Shown here: in pieces, positions 1 to 6,859 of the stretch
Numbering within the stretch: the first letter of the stretch is position 1
Layout of the letters: every line of letters begins with the position of its first letter
Source: Oscillospiraceae bacterium
GTDB lineage: Bacteria; Bacillota; Clostridia; Oscillospirales; CAG-272
Reading direction: 5' to 3'
Assembly (NCBI GenBank): GCA_015065205.1
Contig: SVQS01000013.1
Location: forward strand, 1 to 21,730
DNA: 21,730 nucleotides
Translations under genes and position numbers: made by a program
The notes under the pieces: model-generated
What the model was told of the DNA's origin: nothing
Database searches by the model: none
What the model saw: only the letters and a program-made list of their open reading frames with translations

Positions 1-56
1 GAAACCTTTTTGGCAAAAAAGGTTTCCCCATACCCCTTCCAAAAAACTCTCTAACA
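1..56 (+). repeat. Terminator-hairpin repeat, copy A
   Basis: A hairpin (positions 1-11 pair with 16-26) is followed by CCCC, then ATACCCCTTCC, an A-run and CTCTCTAACA. The same arrangement, with a different stem but the same tail, occurs at 16949-17004. The window edge may cut the left side. It probably served as the terminator of a gene to the left; the conserved tail suggests an interspersed repeat rather than a simple terminator. Confidence 0.6.
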
Positions 57-307
57 AAAAGGAAAAAGAGAAGGGATAGAGCACTTGCTATCCCTTTATT
101 GTATCTTGTAGGGGATGACGTAGCGAAGCGGCGTGAGCGCAATGAATGACAGTCCGGTGGACTGTCAAAACGCGAACGGGACCGAGCCGCAGCGAGACCC
201 ACCGAGACCTTGCTTGCTATGAGAGTTGAATGATATATCGTAGGGCGGGGGCTTGCTCCCGCCGCCTCCCCCCCAAAAAAAGCAAAAATATTTCAAAATC
301 AATTAAC
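57..307. other. Intergenic repeat mosaic upstream of sigma gene
   Basis: No gene is seen here. The stretch holds the hairpin repeat at 71-120, a short perfect hairpin GACAGTCC-ggt-GGACTGTC at 148-166, and a GC-rich palindromic motif around 241-266 (GGCGGGGGCTTGCTCCCGCCG) followed by C- and A-runs. These look like accumulated short palindromic repeats; none contains an open frame that resembles a protein. Confidence 0.55.
71..120 (+). repeat. Hairpin repeat, left copy flanking sigma gene
   Basis: A 9-bp stem (71-79 with 88-96) continues into TTGTAGGGGATGACG. The right copy is at 1969-2019, about 44 of 51 positions alike by eye, in the same orientation, on the other side of the sigma-like gene. 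Confidence 0.7.
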
Positions 308-335
308 CGACACACTTCCTGCGACACTATATAAG
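308..335 (+). promoter_or_regulatory. Possible promoter of the sigma-like gene
   Basis: CGACAC occurs twice (308-313 and 322-327), 14 nt apart, and the second copy runs directly into TATATAAG (328-335). This is about 30 bp before the start codon. The lack of a clear TTGACA box and the direct repeat suggest an alternative-sigma or autoregulated promoter; this is inference. Confidence 0.35.
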
Positions 336-365
336 TGAAAGCTTTCAAAACACAGGAGAACAACT

Positions 366-1937
366 ATGACCGACAAAAGAGCATCGGAATTGCTGTCCGA
401 AAACTTGACGGCAATTTACGGCTACGCTTTTTCCAAGCTCTATGATAAAAATAAGGTGGATGATCTCGCATCCGAAATCGTATATGAGATCATCGTTTCA
501 GCGCGCAACCTTCAAAACGAAGAAGCCTTTTGGAGCTTTGCTTGGAAGATTGCAGAGAACACGTTCCGTCGCTTTATCCGTAGGAGCGAGCTTGCCGCAC
601 AGACCGTAGAACTAACCGAAGAAACCATCGGTATGTACGACCTCTCACCCGCAGAGGAATACATACAAAAGGAAACCGAGAGTGAAGAAATATATCTGCT
701 TCGCCGTGAACTTTCTCTTTTGAAGAAAACACACCGTGAGGTTTGCGTTGCTTATTATGTCGATAATAAAAGTTGTTCTCAAATAGCGAAAGAACAGAAC
801 ATCAGCGTTGAAATGGTAAAATACCATTTGTTTAAGACGCGCAAATTATTGAAGGAAGGTATCGGTATGACGAGAACACTTGGAGAAAAAAGTTATAATC
901 CCGGAACGTTTAGACTCGATTTTTGGGGAGATTGGAACAAGTATTACAACTTGTTCGATCGAAAGCTCCCTGGATCTATTGTATTGGCAACTTATTACGA
1001 GGCTATGACGGCAGAAGCTCTATCTATGGAACTTGGAGTCTCCATGCCGTATTTGGAAGAAGAAATAGAGATTTTGGAAAAAGCAGGTGTGCTGAAAAAG
1101 GTCGGGGAGAAGTATCAGGCAAATATCGTGATCCTGACGGATGCCTATGAAAAAGAATTTGTCAAGAACACTTCCGCTATCTATACCGACGTTGCAAGAT
1201 CGGTATTTGATAAAGCAGTCAGTCTTTTGCCGCAGATCCGTGCGCTTGATTTTCACGGTAACGATTACGATGATAATCGATTGCTTTTTGGAGTCCTGAA
1301 TCTTGCGTTTATGAACGGTTATGGACTGACGAAAGAAAAATCTCCACTTGGAAACCCAAACAAGTTGCCTCTTGGCTGCAATGGATGGATTTTCGGATAC
1401 GATAACGATTATGCTAACCATCATTTTGCGGCTATTACATTGAAAACGGGAAATAAAGCCGGAACAGCGTGGTTCGCAGCGGTAAACTATAAAGCGGCAA
1501 TAAAGGCGCAATTATATGAGCACTCATATTTTAAAGACAAAGCCGAAGCCGTATGCGATGCAATTCTGTGCAAAGAAGCAAACCATGAAAATATAACGCT
1601 TCCGTGGTTAATTGAAAATAATTTCATTCACTGTGATGACAACAAGCTATCCGCCAATTTCCTTGTATTTGAAACCGAAGTTTTTGAGAAAATTTGCAAG
1701 CTAACTTCCGTGATATCCGAAGAAGTGGCGAACTGTATGATTGACATATCAAATCAAGCAGAAAGGATACTTTCAGAACACGCCCCTGCTTCGCTCAAAG
1801 AGCAATGTGGCGATATCGCCAAAATTCACCATCGTCTTGATGTTGCTGCTTTCTTGATGGAGGAGCTTATCAAAGAAAACAAACTGATTGTTCCGAACGA
1901 AAAAACACCTCTCTGTATTTGGGGAGTTAAACAATAA
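366..1937 (+). CDS. Sigma-70-like factor with C-terminal winged-helix extension
   Basis: A 523-aa protein. Residues about 10-75 look like sigma region 2 (AFSKLYDKNKVDDLASEIVY, then FWSFAWKIAENTFRRFIRR). Residues about 115-165 look like a region-4 helix-turn-helix (SCSQIAKEQNISVEMVKYHL). After that, where ECF factors stop, it carries on for about 350 residues: a putative winged helix around 200-255 (AEALSMELGVSMPYLEEEIEILEKAGVL) and a long alpha/beta region of unknown function. ECF factors are normally under 200 aa, so this is a large fused regulator; the extension may sense a signal or replace an anti-sigma factor. GGAG at 355-358 supports the ATG at 366. No anti-sigma gene is adjacent. Sigma-like DNA-binding character is fairly sure; true sigma activity is not shown. 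Confidence 0.8.
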   Translation: MTDKRASELLSENLTAIYGYAFSKLYDKNKVDDLASEIVYEIIVSARNLQNEEAFWSFAWKIAENTFRRFIRRSELAAQTVELTEETIGMYDLSPAEEYIQKETESEEIYLLRRELSLLKKTHREVCVAYYVDNKSCSQIAKEQNISVEMVKYHLFKTRKLLKEGIGMTRTLGEKSYNPGTFRLDFWGDWNKYYNLFDRKLPGSIVLATYYEAMTAEALSMELGVSMPYLEEEIEILEKAGVLKKVGEKYQANIVILTDAYEKEFVKNTSAIYTDVARSVFDKAVSLLPQIRALDFHGNDYDDNRLLFGVLNLAFMNGYGLTKEKSPLGNPNKLPLGCNGWIFGYDNDYANHHFAAITLKTGNKAGTAWFAAVNYKAAIKAQLYEHSYFKDKAEAVCDAILCKEANHENITLPWLIENNFIHCDDNKLSANFLVFETEVFEKICKLTSVISEEVANCMIDISNQAERILSEHAPASLKEQCGDIAKIHHRLDVAAFLMEELIKENKLIVPNEKTPLCIWGVKQ

Positions 1938-1968
1938 AACAATAAACCAATAAACCAATAAAACGGCA

Positions 1969-2019
1969 AAGGGATAGCGCACTTGCTATCCCTATCTTTG
2001 TGTCTTGTAGGGGATGACG
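1969..2019 (+). repeat. Hairpin repeat, right copy; also a likely terminator
   Basis: Same unit as 71-120: AAGGGATAG stem, CTATCCC, then TTGTAGGGGATGACG. It lies 30 nt after the sigma-like stop codon and is preceded by a short AATAAACC tandem repeat (about 1935-1960). The hairpin could end the sigma transcript although its T-run is weak. It continues into CCTCGACGGTCC (2020-2031), which recurs at 17193-17204. Confidence 0.65.
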
Positions 2020-2064
2020 ACCTCGACGGTCCTTTTTTCATCTAAACGCTTTTGCGGTGGCGGA

Positions 2065-2077
2065 CGACCAATGGTCG
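2065..2077. repeat. Short palindromic repeat CGACCA-A-TGGTCG
   Basis: This palindrome reappears in a longer form at 19322-19340. Such GGTCG-palindrome repeats sit in intergenic space and have no visible coding role. Confidence 0.45.
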
Positions 2078-2100
2078 CACCTACCTTGTATCTTCATAAC

Positions 2101-2128
2101 AAAAGCCGACGATTGCTCGTCGGCTTTT
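2101..2128. terminator. Bidirectional intrinsic terminator
   Basis: AAAAGCCGACGA-TTGC-TCGTCGGCTTTT gives a strong stem with an A-run on one side and a T-run on the other. It lies just past the stop codon of the minus-strand DUF4190-like gene and can also stop plus-strand transcription from the sigma region. Confidence 0.8.
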
Positions 2129-2138
2129 GGGGTGCATA

Positions 2139-2600
2139 TTATTGACCCTCGCGTGTTGCGTAAATGGATTTGATTGCTTCAACAAGCTCGTTGTAGGTCT
2201 TTTCATCAACCATAGGCTTGTAGGTTTCTTCAATAAATGCGAGCAGCTCTTCTTGGGGCATTGTGTCAATCATGGAATATACGCCAACGATGGCAACGAT
2301 AAATAGCAAGAGCATAACGATGGCAATAATGCCGAGCACAAGACCTGCAATGGCTTTGGCGTCCATCTTGTCGTTGTTCTTTTTGGAAAGAAAAGCGAAA
2401 ACGATGGCAAGAATGGCAGAAACGCCCATTATGATCAGTCCGAGTGTTTCGGCAAAACAGCAACAGCAGCAACAGAAAACCGATACAATACCAAACACCA
2501 AGGATGCGATGGCATAGCCGTTTTTGTTTTTCTTTTCTTTTTTCTTTTCTTCAGAAGCAAAAACTGTTGAGAATATCGTGAAATCAAAATCGTTGTTCAT
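2139..2600 (-). CDS. DUF4190-like small membrane protein with Cys6 run
   Basis: A 153-aa protein. A short soluble N-terminus (about residues 1-17) and a lysine-rich linker (18-27) precede a double-hydrophobic core (about 29-65 and 78-108) of the DUF4190 type: GYAIASLVFGIVSVF, then AIAGLVLGIIAIVMLLL. The C-terminal 45 residues are soluble and acidic. Residues 43-48 are six consecutive cysteines inside the first membrane segment. AGGAGG about 10 nt upstream fixes the start. A promoter TTGACA-18-TATAAT lies just upstream (2626-2655). It is monocistronic, with the terminator at 2101-2128. DUF4190 proteins have no settled function. Confidence 0.8.
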   Translation of the reverse strand: MNNDFDFTIFSTVFASEEKKKEKKNKNGYAIASLVFGIVSVFCCCCCCFAETLGLIIMGVSAILAIVFAFLSKKNNDKMDAKAIAGLVLGIIAIVMLLLFIVAIVGVYSMIDTMPQEELLAFIEETYKPMVDEKTYNELVEAIKSIYATREGQ

Positions 2601-2625
2601 AAGGGCCTCCTGTTGATTTTTATTT

Positions 2626-2655
2626 ATTATACCACGAAAAAAACGCTTTTGTCAA
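2626..2655 (-). promoter_or_regulatory. Sigma-A promoter of the DUF4190-like gene
   Basis: On the minus strand TTGACA (2650-2655) and TATAAT (2626-2631) are separated by 18 nt, 26 nt before the start codon. Confidence 0.8.
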
Positions 2656-2693
2656 TCTGTTTTGAAAAAAAGATGAAAAATTTACCGTCCCTC

Positions 2694-2722
2694 TTTTCAA
2701 ACGCCGCATTTTATGTTACAAT
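2694..2722 (+). promoter_or_regulatory. Probable promoter of the DUF2752 gene
   Basis: TTTTCA (2694-2699), a 17-nt spacer and TACAAT (2717-2722) lie 27 nt before the ATG. The -35 box is poor (4 of 6). Confidence 0.45.
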
Positions 2723-2749
2723 ATATAAGAATGAAAGAGAGGTGAGGGA

Positions 2750-3211
2750 ATGAAGATAAAAGTCAACGTGCGGCATCCGATATTTTTGGCCCTGCACGGT
2801 GCAGGGATATTGATGGCACTGCTTTTTCCGCTCTATATGAAAGCGGCATCGTGGATTAGTAGTGTGCTTGGTGGATGTCTGATGCATCGTTTTTTCATCT
2901 ACTGTCCTCTCTGTGGTGGAACGAGAGCCGTTGCGGCACTTCTTCGCTTCGATTTTGCGGCGGCGTGGAATTACAATGCCTTTGTCGTTCTTTTATGTAT
3001 TGTCATTCTCGCCCTTGACGTATGGGCGTGGGTCCGGTATTTTCAAAAGAAAGAACCGCTTATCATTTTCCCAAAATGGAGCTGGATCGTTTTTTGCGTC
3101 GTTCTTATAATCTATTTTATTTTGCGTAATTGTTTCATGATTTTCTTCGGTATCGATCCCACCGGTGACCTCGGTTTCTTTTGGGAAGCGATACGTTCAC
3201 TTCAAGGCTGA
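2750..3211 (+). CDS. DUF2752 family membrane protein
   Basis: A 153-aa protein with about four hydrophobic segments. The family signature is plain: FIYCPLCGGTRAVAALLRFD at about residues 49-68, containing CPxCGxTR, followed by AAWNYN. DUF2752 proteins are small integral membrane proteins of unknown biochemical role; the CPxCGxTR segment is their conserved core. GAGGTGAG about 6 nt upstream supports this ATG. The terminator stem overlaps the stop codon, so the unit is monocistronic. Confidence 0.88.
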   Translation: MKIKVNVRHPIFLALHGAGILMALLFPLYMKAASWISSVLGGCLMHRFFIYCPLCGGTRAVAALLRFDFAAAWNYNAFVVLLCIVILALDVWAWVRYFQKKEPLIIFPKWSWIVFCVVLIIYFILRNCFMIFFGIDPTGDLGFFWEAIRSLQG

Positions 3212-3245
3212 CCGCCACACAGCATGCTGACGGTCAGCTCTTTTT
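3207..3245 (+). terminator. Intrinsic terminator after DUF2752 gene
   Basis: GCTGACCG (3207-3214) pairs with CGGTCAGC (3231-3238), followed by TCTTTTT. The left arm includes the TGA stop codon. Confidence 0.85.
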
Positions 3246-3431
3246 ATATTCTTTCCCCGAAAAAGACAAAAAAGCGAAAAAAGTGTGCAAAAATCGCACG
3301 ACAAGCATCGCCACCACTCGTCGGAGTATGCGGTGTTTTTTCTTTTTTTGTGCCAAAAGGAGCTTCTTTTTTTCTTTTTTGATGTTTTTACACCTTTTCG
3401 CGTCATAAAAAATGCAAAACCGACCAACCGG

Positions 3432-3466
3432 TTGCGACATTTTCCACGCGCAAAAAGGAGTAAAAT
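3432..3466 (+). promoter_or_regulatory. Possible Spo0A-type promoter of spoIIE
   Basis: TTGCGA (3432-3437) and TAAAAT (3461-3466) are 23 nt apart. This wide spacing recalls the Spo0A-activated spoIIE and spoIIG promoters of Bacillus, which have 21-22 nt spacers. The reverse complement of 3433-3439 is TGTCGCA, one mismatch from the 0A box TGTCGAA. Suggestive only. Confidence 0.3.
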
Positions 3467-3500
3467 AGTAAAGAATCAAAAATCAAGGAAGGTTAAGGTT

Positions 3501-5999
3501 ATGCAAGAAGAAAAAATTGGCGCATTCAGTATGCGAAAAACAAAAGAAAAACAAGCGACAGGAGAGAATGTTTGGTTATCGCGTTTGAAACGGCTTTTGC
3601 ACGAAATTATTTGGGGCTGTGCCGGTTGGATATTTGGACAAGCAGGACTCGTATTTGATACATATCCCTTGGGACTTGCACTTCTTTGCGCATCCTCGGG
3701 GCACACTCTCTCGGTGCTTGTCGGTCTCCTTGTTACCGCCGTAGTCAATATGCAAAATCCCGCGCTTTATGTTTGTTCCTATCTTGCGGCGGCGATTCTT
3801 CGCATCATTGTGGCGGCGGTGTTCGATGCACCCGATGCACGCTTTGAAATGCCACAGAGGTTGCAAAAGCGTCTGCGTGAGCGCATTGCAAACGAAGCAC
3901 CGCAAAGTGATGCAGAACAAGAAAAGCAAGCAAAAAAAGCCATACGTTTGGCTTTTTGGAATCGTATTTTTGGTGAGAGCATTCTTTTGCGAATGTCGAC
4001 GGCAGCCCTTTGCGCGTTGGTCATTGCGCTCCACCGTATTATATCGGGGGGCTTTCGCTATTACGATTTTTTTGCCGCTCTTTTTGTTATCTTAATGGCG
4101 ACGTCGGCAACAGCTGTTTTTGCGCTTTCTTTAGAACGCAGAACCGAGGTGAAATGGCTTGTTGGTCTTTCCGAGGCGGCGCTGTTGTTCTCGCTCGTGT
4201 ATGCTTCGCGCACGGTCACACTTTTGTCTTTTCCGCTCGCCCCTATGGCGGCACTCTTTTTTACGCTCTACATCTGTGCAAACCGTACCGCGCTCCAAGG
4301 AATTTTGGCTTCAGGTATTGCAGGGCTTGCTTATGAGCCGATGCAAGCTCCTGCGCTTTTGCTCGCGGCACTCGTGGCAATCTTTCTCAAGCAGACAAAA
4401 AAGGAAAGTGCCACCGCCACACTTTTGCCGGTGCTTGCAATGCTTGCGTGGTCGGCATACGTGGGTGGATTTTTCATCCTTTTGGCACTTGTGCCTGCCA
4501 CCCTCCTATCGGCAACTGCATTCGTGTTGGTGCAAAAAACGGCTGTTTTCTCCCCCCGTGCGGCCGTGGATAAATCGGGTGGGGAAGTGGATACAGTTCA
4601 AAATCAACAACAGCAGGTGGAGAGCATCCGCTACCGCGATTCCAACGAGCGGTTTCGCGGTATTTCCGATGCATTCTCCTCGCTCTCCGAGGTGTTTTAT
4701 AACCTCAGCGATCGATTTCGCCGCCCGGGAACGCTCGATTTACGCCTTTTGTGTGACCGTTCCTTTGATTCTTTTTGCAACGATTGCCCCAACAAAAACA
4801 TTTGCTGGGGGCTCGAATACACGGCAACGCTTGGTGCTGTCAACGACCTCATCGCGCAGCTGCACACGCGTGGTCGTGTTTCGGACGAGCATGTGGACGA
4901 GCAGCTTGCCGGCAGATGCACACGCATCGACGGTATTTTAGAGCGTATCAACACCGATTGTGCCCGTTTGACGGGTGAGATGCTACGGAACAACCGTACT
5001 GAAATCTTCGCAATGGATTACGAGTCGGCGGCGGATATCATCAACGATGCTCTTGAGGCTGATAGCGGTGAATACGCAGTGGATGTGGAGCTTGGCAAAA
5101 AAATAACCGAATATCTCAAAGATGCTGACGTGAAAGCCCAAAGTGTAACCGTGTTTGGGAACCGTATGCGAAAAATTCTTATTCGAGGAGCAGAGGTTGA
5201 AGAGGCAAAAGTAACGTTTGAGACAATGCGAAGCGATCTTAGCGAAATGTGTGGATCTGAATTGAGTTTTCCCGGATTTGAGGTGGAAGGGAGCGTTAGC
5301 ACAATGACGCTTACTGCCAAACGCAAAATTGCTGTTATCAGTGCGCAGAATAACGTTTCGGCAGACGGTGGTGTGAGCGGTGACAGTGTGAATCTGTTTT
5401 CTAACAAAAAGGATTATTTCTATGCTCTCATCAGTGATGGGATGGGTTCGGGAAAAGAAGCCGCGCTCACCTCGGGACTGTGTTCGGTCTTTCTTGAAAA
5501 AATGCTTCGCGCAGGCAATCGTGCAGCAACATCCTTGCGAATGCTCAACAATATGATTGCATCACGTTCGCAGGATAGCACAAAAGAGTGCTCCTCAACG
5601 GTCGACCTTTTGGAGCTTGACCTGATGACGGGCGAGGGTGCTTTCCTCAAAAGCGGAGCGGCTCCCAGCTTTGTGGTTCGGGGCAAGGTGGTGCGCCGCC
5701 TGCAGGCAGGCACAGTTCCCATCGGTATTCTCAACACGCTCGACGTGCAAAAAACAGATTTTCCTTTGCGTGTAGGCGACACAGTGGTAATGGTAAGCGA
5801 TGGTATTTTGCAAGGCGACGACGAAGGCGAATGGCTAACATCCTATCTTACAGGAGTTGCCACACAAACACCCGAGGAGATCGTTTATCAAATTTGCCAC
5901 AGATGCGCCGAAAGCGAGACACGGGACGATTGCTCGGTGGTTGCCCTGCGAATCCTCGACGCCGACGAAGCCGAGGAAGATGCCAATAGGGAAGAATAA
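3501..5999 (+). CDS. spoIIE: Stage II sporulation protein E, PP2C phosphatase
   Basis: An 832-aa protein, close to the ~827 aa of B. subtilis SpoIIE. The family dephosphorylates SpoIIAA at the asymmetric septum, releasing sigma-F in the forespore. Residues about 30-360 are a multi-spanning membrane region. A cysteine cluster follows (C418, C426, C429, C435, in FCNDCPNKNICW), also seen in family members. The C-terminal PP2C/SpoIIE domain has its metal-binding acidic residues: D646 in SDGMGSGKEA, D767 in VSDGI and D809-D810 in TRDDCSVV. An in-frame ATG at 3285 would add 72 residues of low-complexity, non-conserved sequence; the ATG at 3501 has an AAGGAAGG site 8 nt upstream and was chosen. It is single, with tRNA-Pro downstream. 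It shows that the organism is, or descends from, a spore-former. Confidence 0.96.
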   Translation: MQEEKIGAFSMRKTKEKQATGENVWLSRLKRLLHEIIWGCAGWIFGQAGLVFDTYPLGLALLCASSGHTLSVLVGLLVTAVVNMQNPALYVCSYLAAAILRIIVAAVFDAPDARFEMPQRLQKRLRERIANEAPQSDAEQEKQAKKAIRLAFWNRIFGESILLRMSTAALCALVIALHRIISGGFRYYDFFAALFVILMATSATAVFALSLERRTEVKWLVGLSEAALLFSLVYASRTVTLLSFPLAPMAALFFTLYICANRTALQGILASGIAGLAYEPMQAPALLLAALVAIFLKQTKKESATATLLPVLAMLAWSAYVGGFFILLALVPATLLSATAFVLVQKTAVFSPRAAVDKSGGEVDTVQNQQQQVESIRYRDSNERFRGISDAFSSLSEVFYNLSDRFRRPGTLDLRLLCDRSFDSFCNDCPNKNICWGLEYTATLGAVNDLIAQLHTRGRVSDEHVDEQLAGRCTRIDGILERINTDCARLTGEMLRNNRTEIFAMDYESAADIINDALEADSGEYAVDVELGKKITEYLKDADVKAQSVTVFGNRMRKILIRGAEVEEAKVTFETMRSDLSEMCGSELSFPGFEVEGSVSTMTLTAKRKIAVISAQNNVSADGGVSGDSVNLFSNKKDYFYALISDGMGSGKEAALTSGLCSVFLEKMLRAGNRAATSLRMLNNMIASRSQDSTKECSSTVDLLELDLMTGEGAFLKSGAAPSFVVRGKVVRRLQAGTVPIGILNTLDVQKTDFPLRVGDTVVMVSDGILQGDDEGEWLTSYLTGVATQTPEEIVYQICHRCAESETRDDCSVVALRILDADEAEEDANREE

Positions 6000-6011
6000 A
6001 ACGAAACTTGA

Positions 6012-6036
6012 GGGGAGAAGCAAAATGCTTCTCCCC
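6012..6036 (+). terminator. Hairpin after spoIIE
   Basis: GGGGAGAAGC-aaaat-GCTTCTCCCC is a perfect 10-bp stem 12 nt after the stop codon. Only a weak ATATT follows, so it may be a processing or weak termination site. Confidence 0.6.
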
Positions 6037-6085
6037 ATATTAAAAAACTTACAAGATACAGTTTTAAAAAAACTTGCCAAAAGCC

Positions 6086-6114
6086 TTGACTTTCTTCAAA
6101 AAATCTGCTATAAT
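6086..6114 (+). promoter_or_regulatory. Promoter of tRNA-Pro
   Basis: TTGACT (6086-6091), a 17-nt spacer and TATAAT (6109-6114) lie 21 nt before the mature tRNA 5' end. Confidence 0.85.
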
Positions 6115-6135
6115 ATATCCGTTCGCAACAAACAT

Positions 6136-6211
6136 CGGGATGTAGCGCAGTTGGTAGCGCGCTTGGTTTGGGACCAAGATGTCGCAGGTTCAAATCCTGT
6201 CATTCCGACCA
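6136..6211 (+). tRNA. tRNA-Pro(UGG)
   Basis: A 76-nt cloverleaf with encoded CCA. The acceptor arms CGGGATG and CATTCCG pair. The anticodon stem CTTGG/CCAAG holds the loop TTTGGGA, anticodon TGG. The T arm is GCAGG-TTCAAAT-CCTGT. It has its own promoter and terminator, so it is a single-gene unit. Confidence 0.96.
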
Positions 6212-6214
6212 CCG

Positions 6215-6258
6215 GCAGTGCCGGTCCCAATAATCGGGGACTGACACTGCTGATTTTT
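6215..6258 (+). terminator. Terminator of tRNA-Pro
   Basis: GCAGTG-c-CGGTCCC pairs with GGGACTG-a-CACTGC with one mismatch and one G-T pair, followed by a short T-run (6254-6258). Confidence 0.75.
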
Positions 6259-6306
6259 ATTCATCACTCGCTGGTGGAGTTTCGTTATAATTCTCGCATC
6301 AATTTT

Positions 6307-6340
6307 CCGCAGATGGGCGTGCCTCATCTGCGGATATTTT
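6307..6340 (+). terminator. Hairpin in the convergent gap
   Basis: CCGCAGATG (6307-6315) pairs with CATCTGCGG (6325-6333), then ATATTTT. The T-rich side is on the plus strand, so it mainly blocks plus-strand readthrough into the minus-strand hydrolase gene that ends at 6347. Confidence 0.6.
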
Positions 6341-6346
6341 GATTTT

Positions 6347-6859
6347 TTATTCGTTTACAACTCTAATTTGACACATTTTCATAGCATCAAGTGCATTTTG
6401 GTGGCTCTGTGGAGTAACTCCGGCACAACATTTTGCATCGACTGTTACGGGTACTTCGGGGAAGGCGGCTTTGATGAGCATAGCGTTGGAAATGACGCAA
6501 ATATCGGTGCAAAGACCAATCAGCTCAACGGCTTCAACATCCTCTGCCTTTTGCAAAAGATGGACGAGTGCGGTCGAGCCAAAGGTAGGTTTATCAATTG
6601 CTTCGGTTTTACGCAGAATATCAAGTTCAGAACGAATTTGCCAACCGTTCGTGCCCTTGATGCAATGCTCCACAGGCAGGTTGCGCCCCTCTTGGGTGGA
6701 AAGATAATCAATCGTGTGTGTGTCTCGTGTAAAGAGGACTTTACCCTCAAAATTTTCGATTTTCTCTTTGACGTATGGCACAATGGCTACCGCTTCAGTT
6801 GTTCCAAGTGCGCCGTCAATAAAGTCGTTTTGCATATCAACAACAATCAAATACTTCAT
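6347..6859 (-). CDS. Isochorismatase-family cysteine hydrolase, nicotinamidase-like
   Basis: A 170-aa protein with the isochorismatase/nicotinamidase fold. The catalytic triad is visible: D8 in VVDMQNDF, K90 in IDKPTFGS and C121 in GLCTDICV. The metal-site region RDTH (45-48) and VEHCIKGTNGW (63-73) resemble nicotinamidase rather than isochorismatase. Nicotinamidase converts nicotinamide to nicotinate for NAD salvage; that substrate is inference. Its ATG overlaps the upstream exonuclease stop in an ATGA, so the two are translationally coupled; AAAGGAG lies just upstream. It is the last gene of a two-gene operon from the promoter at 7574-7602. Confidence 0.85.
   Translation of the reverse strand: MKYLIVVDMQNDFIDGALGTTEAVAIVPYVKEKIENFEGKVLFTRDTHTIDYLSTQEGRNLPVEHCIKGTNGWQIRSELDILRKTEAIDKPTFGSTALVHLLQKAEDVEAVELIGLCTDICVISNAMLIKAAFPEVPVTVDAKCCAGVTPQSHQNALDAMKMCQIRVVNE

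Noticed and set aside
3285..3500. 72-residue N-terminal extension of SpoIIE
   Set aside because: Phe/Lys-rich, non-conserved sequence, while a good ribosome binding site precedes the ATG at 3501.
4159..4941. A 260-aa plus-strand frame inside spoIIE
   Set aside because: Overlaps the SpoIIE coding frame; Ser/Arg/Cys-rich low-quality translation typical of an off-frame shadow.
5857..6342. 161-aa plus-strand frame
   Set aside because: Runs from the spoIIE 3' end through the tRNA-Pro gene and its terminator.
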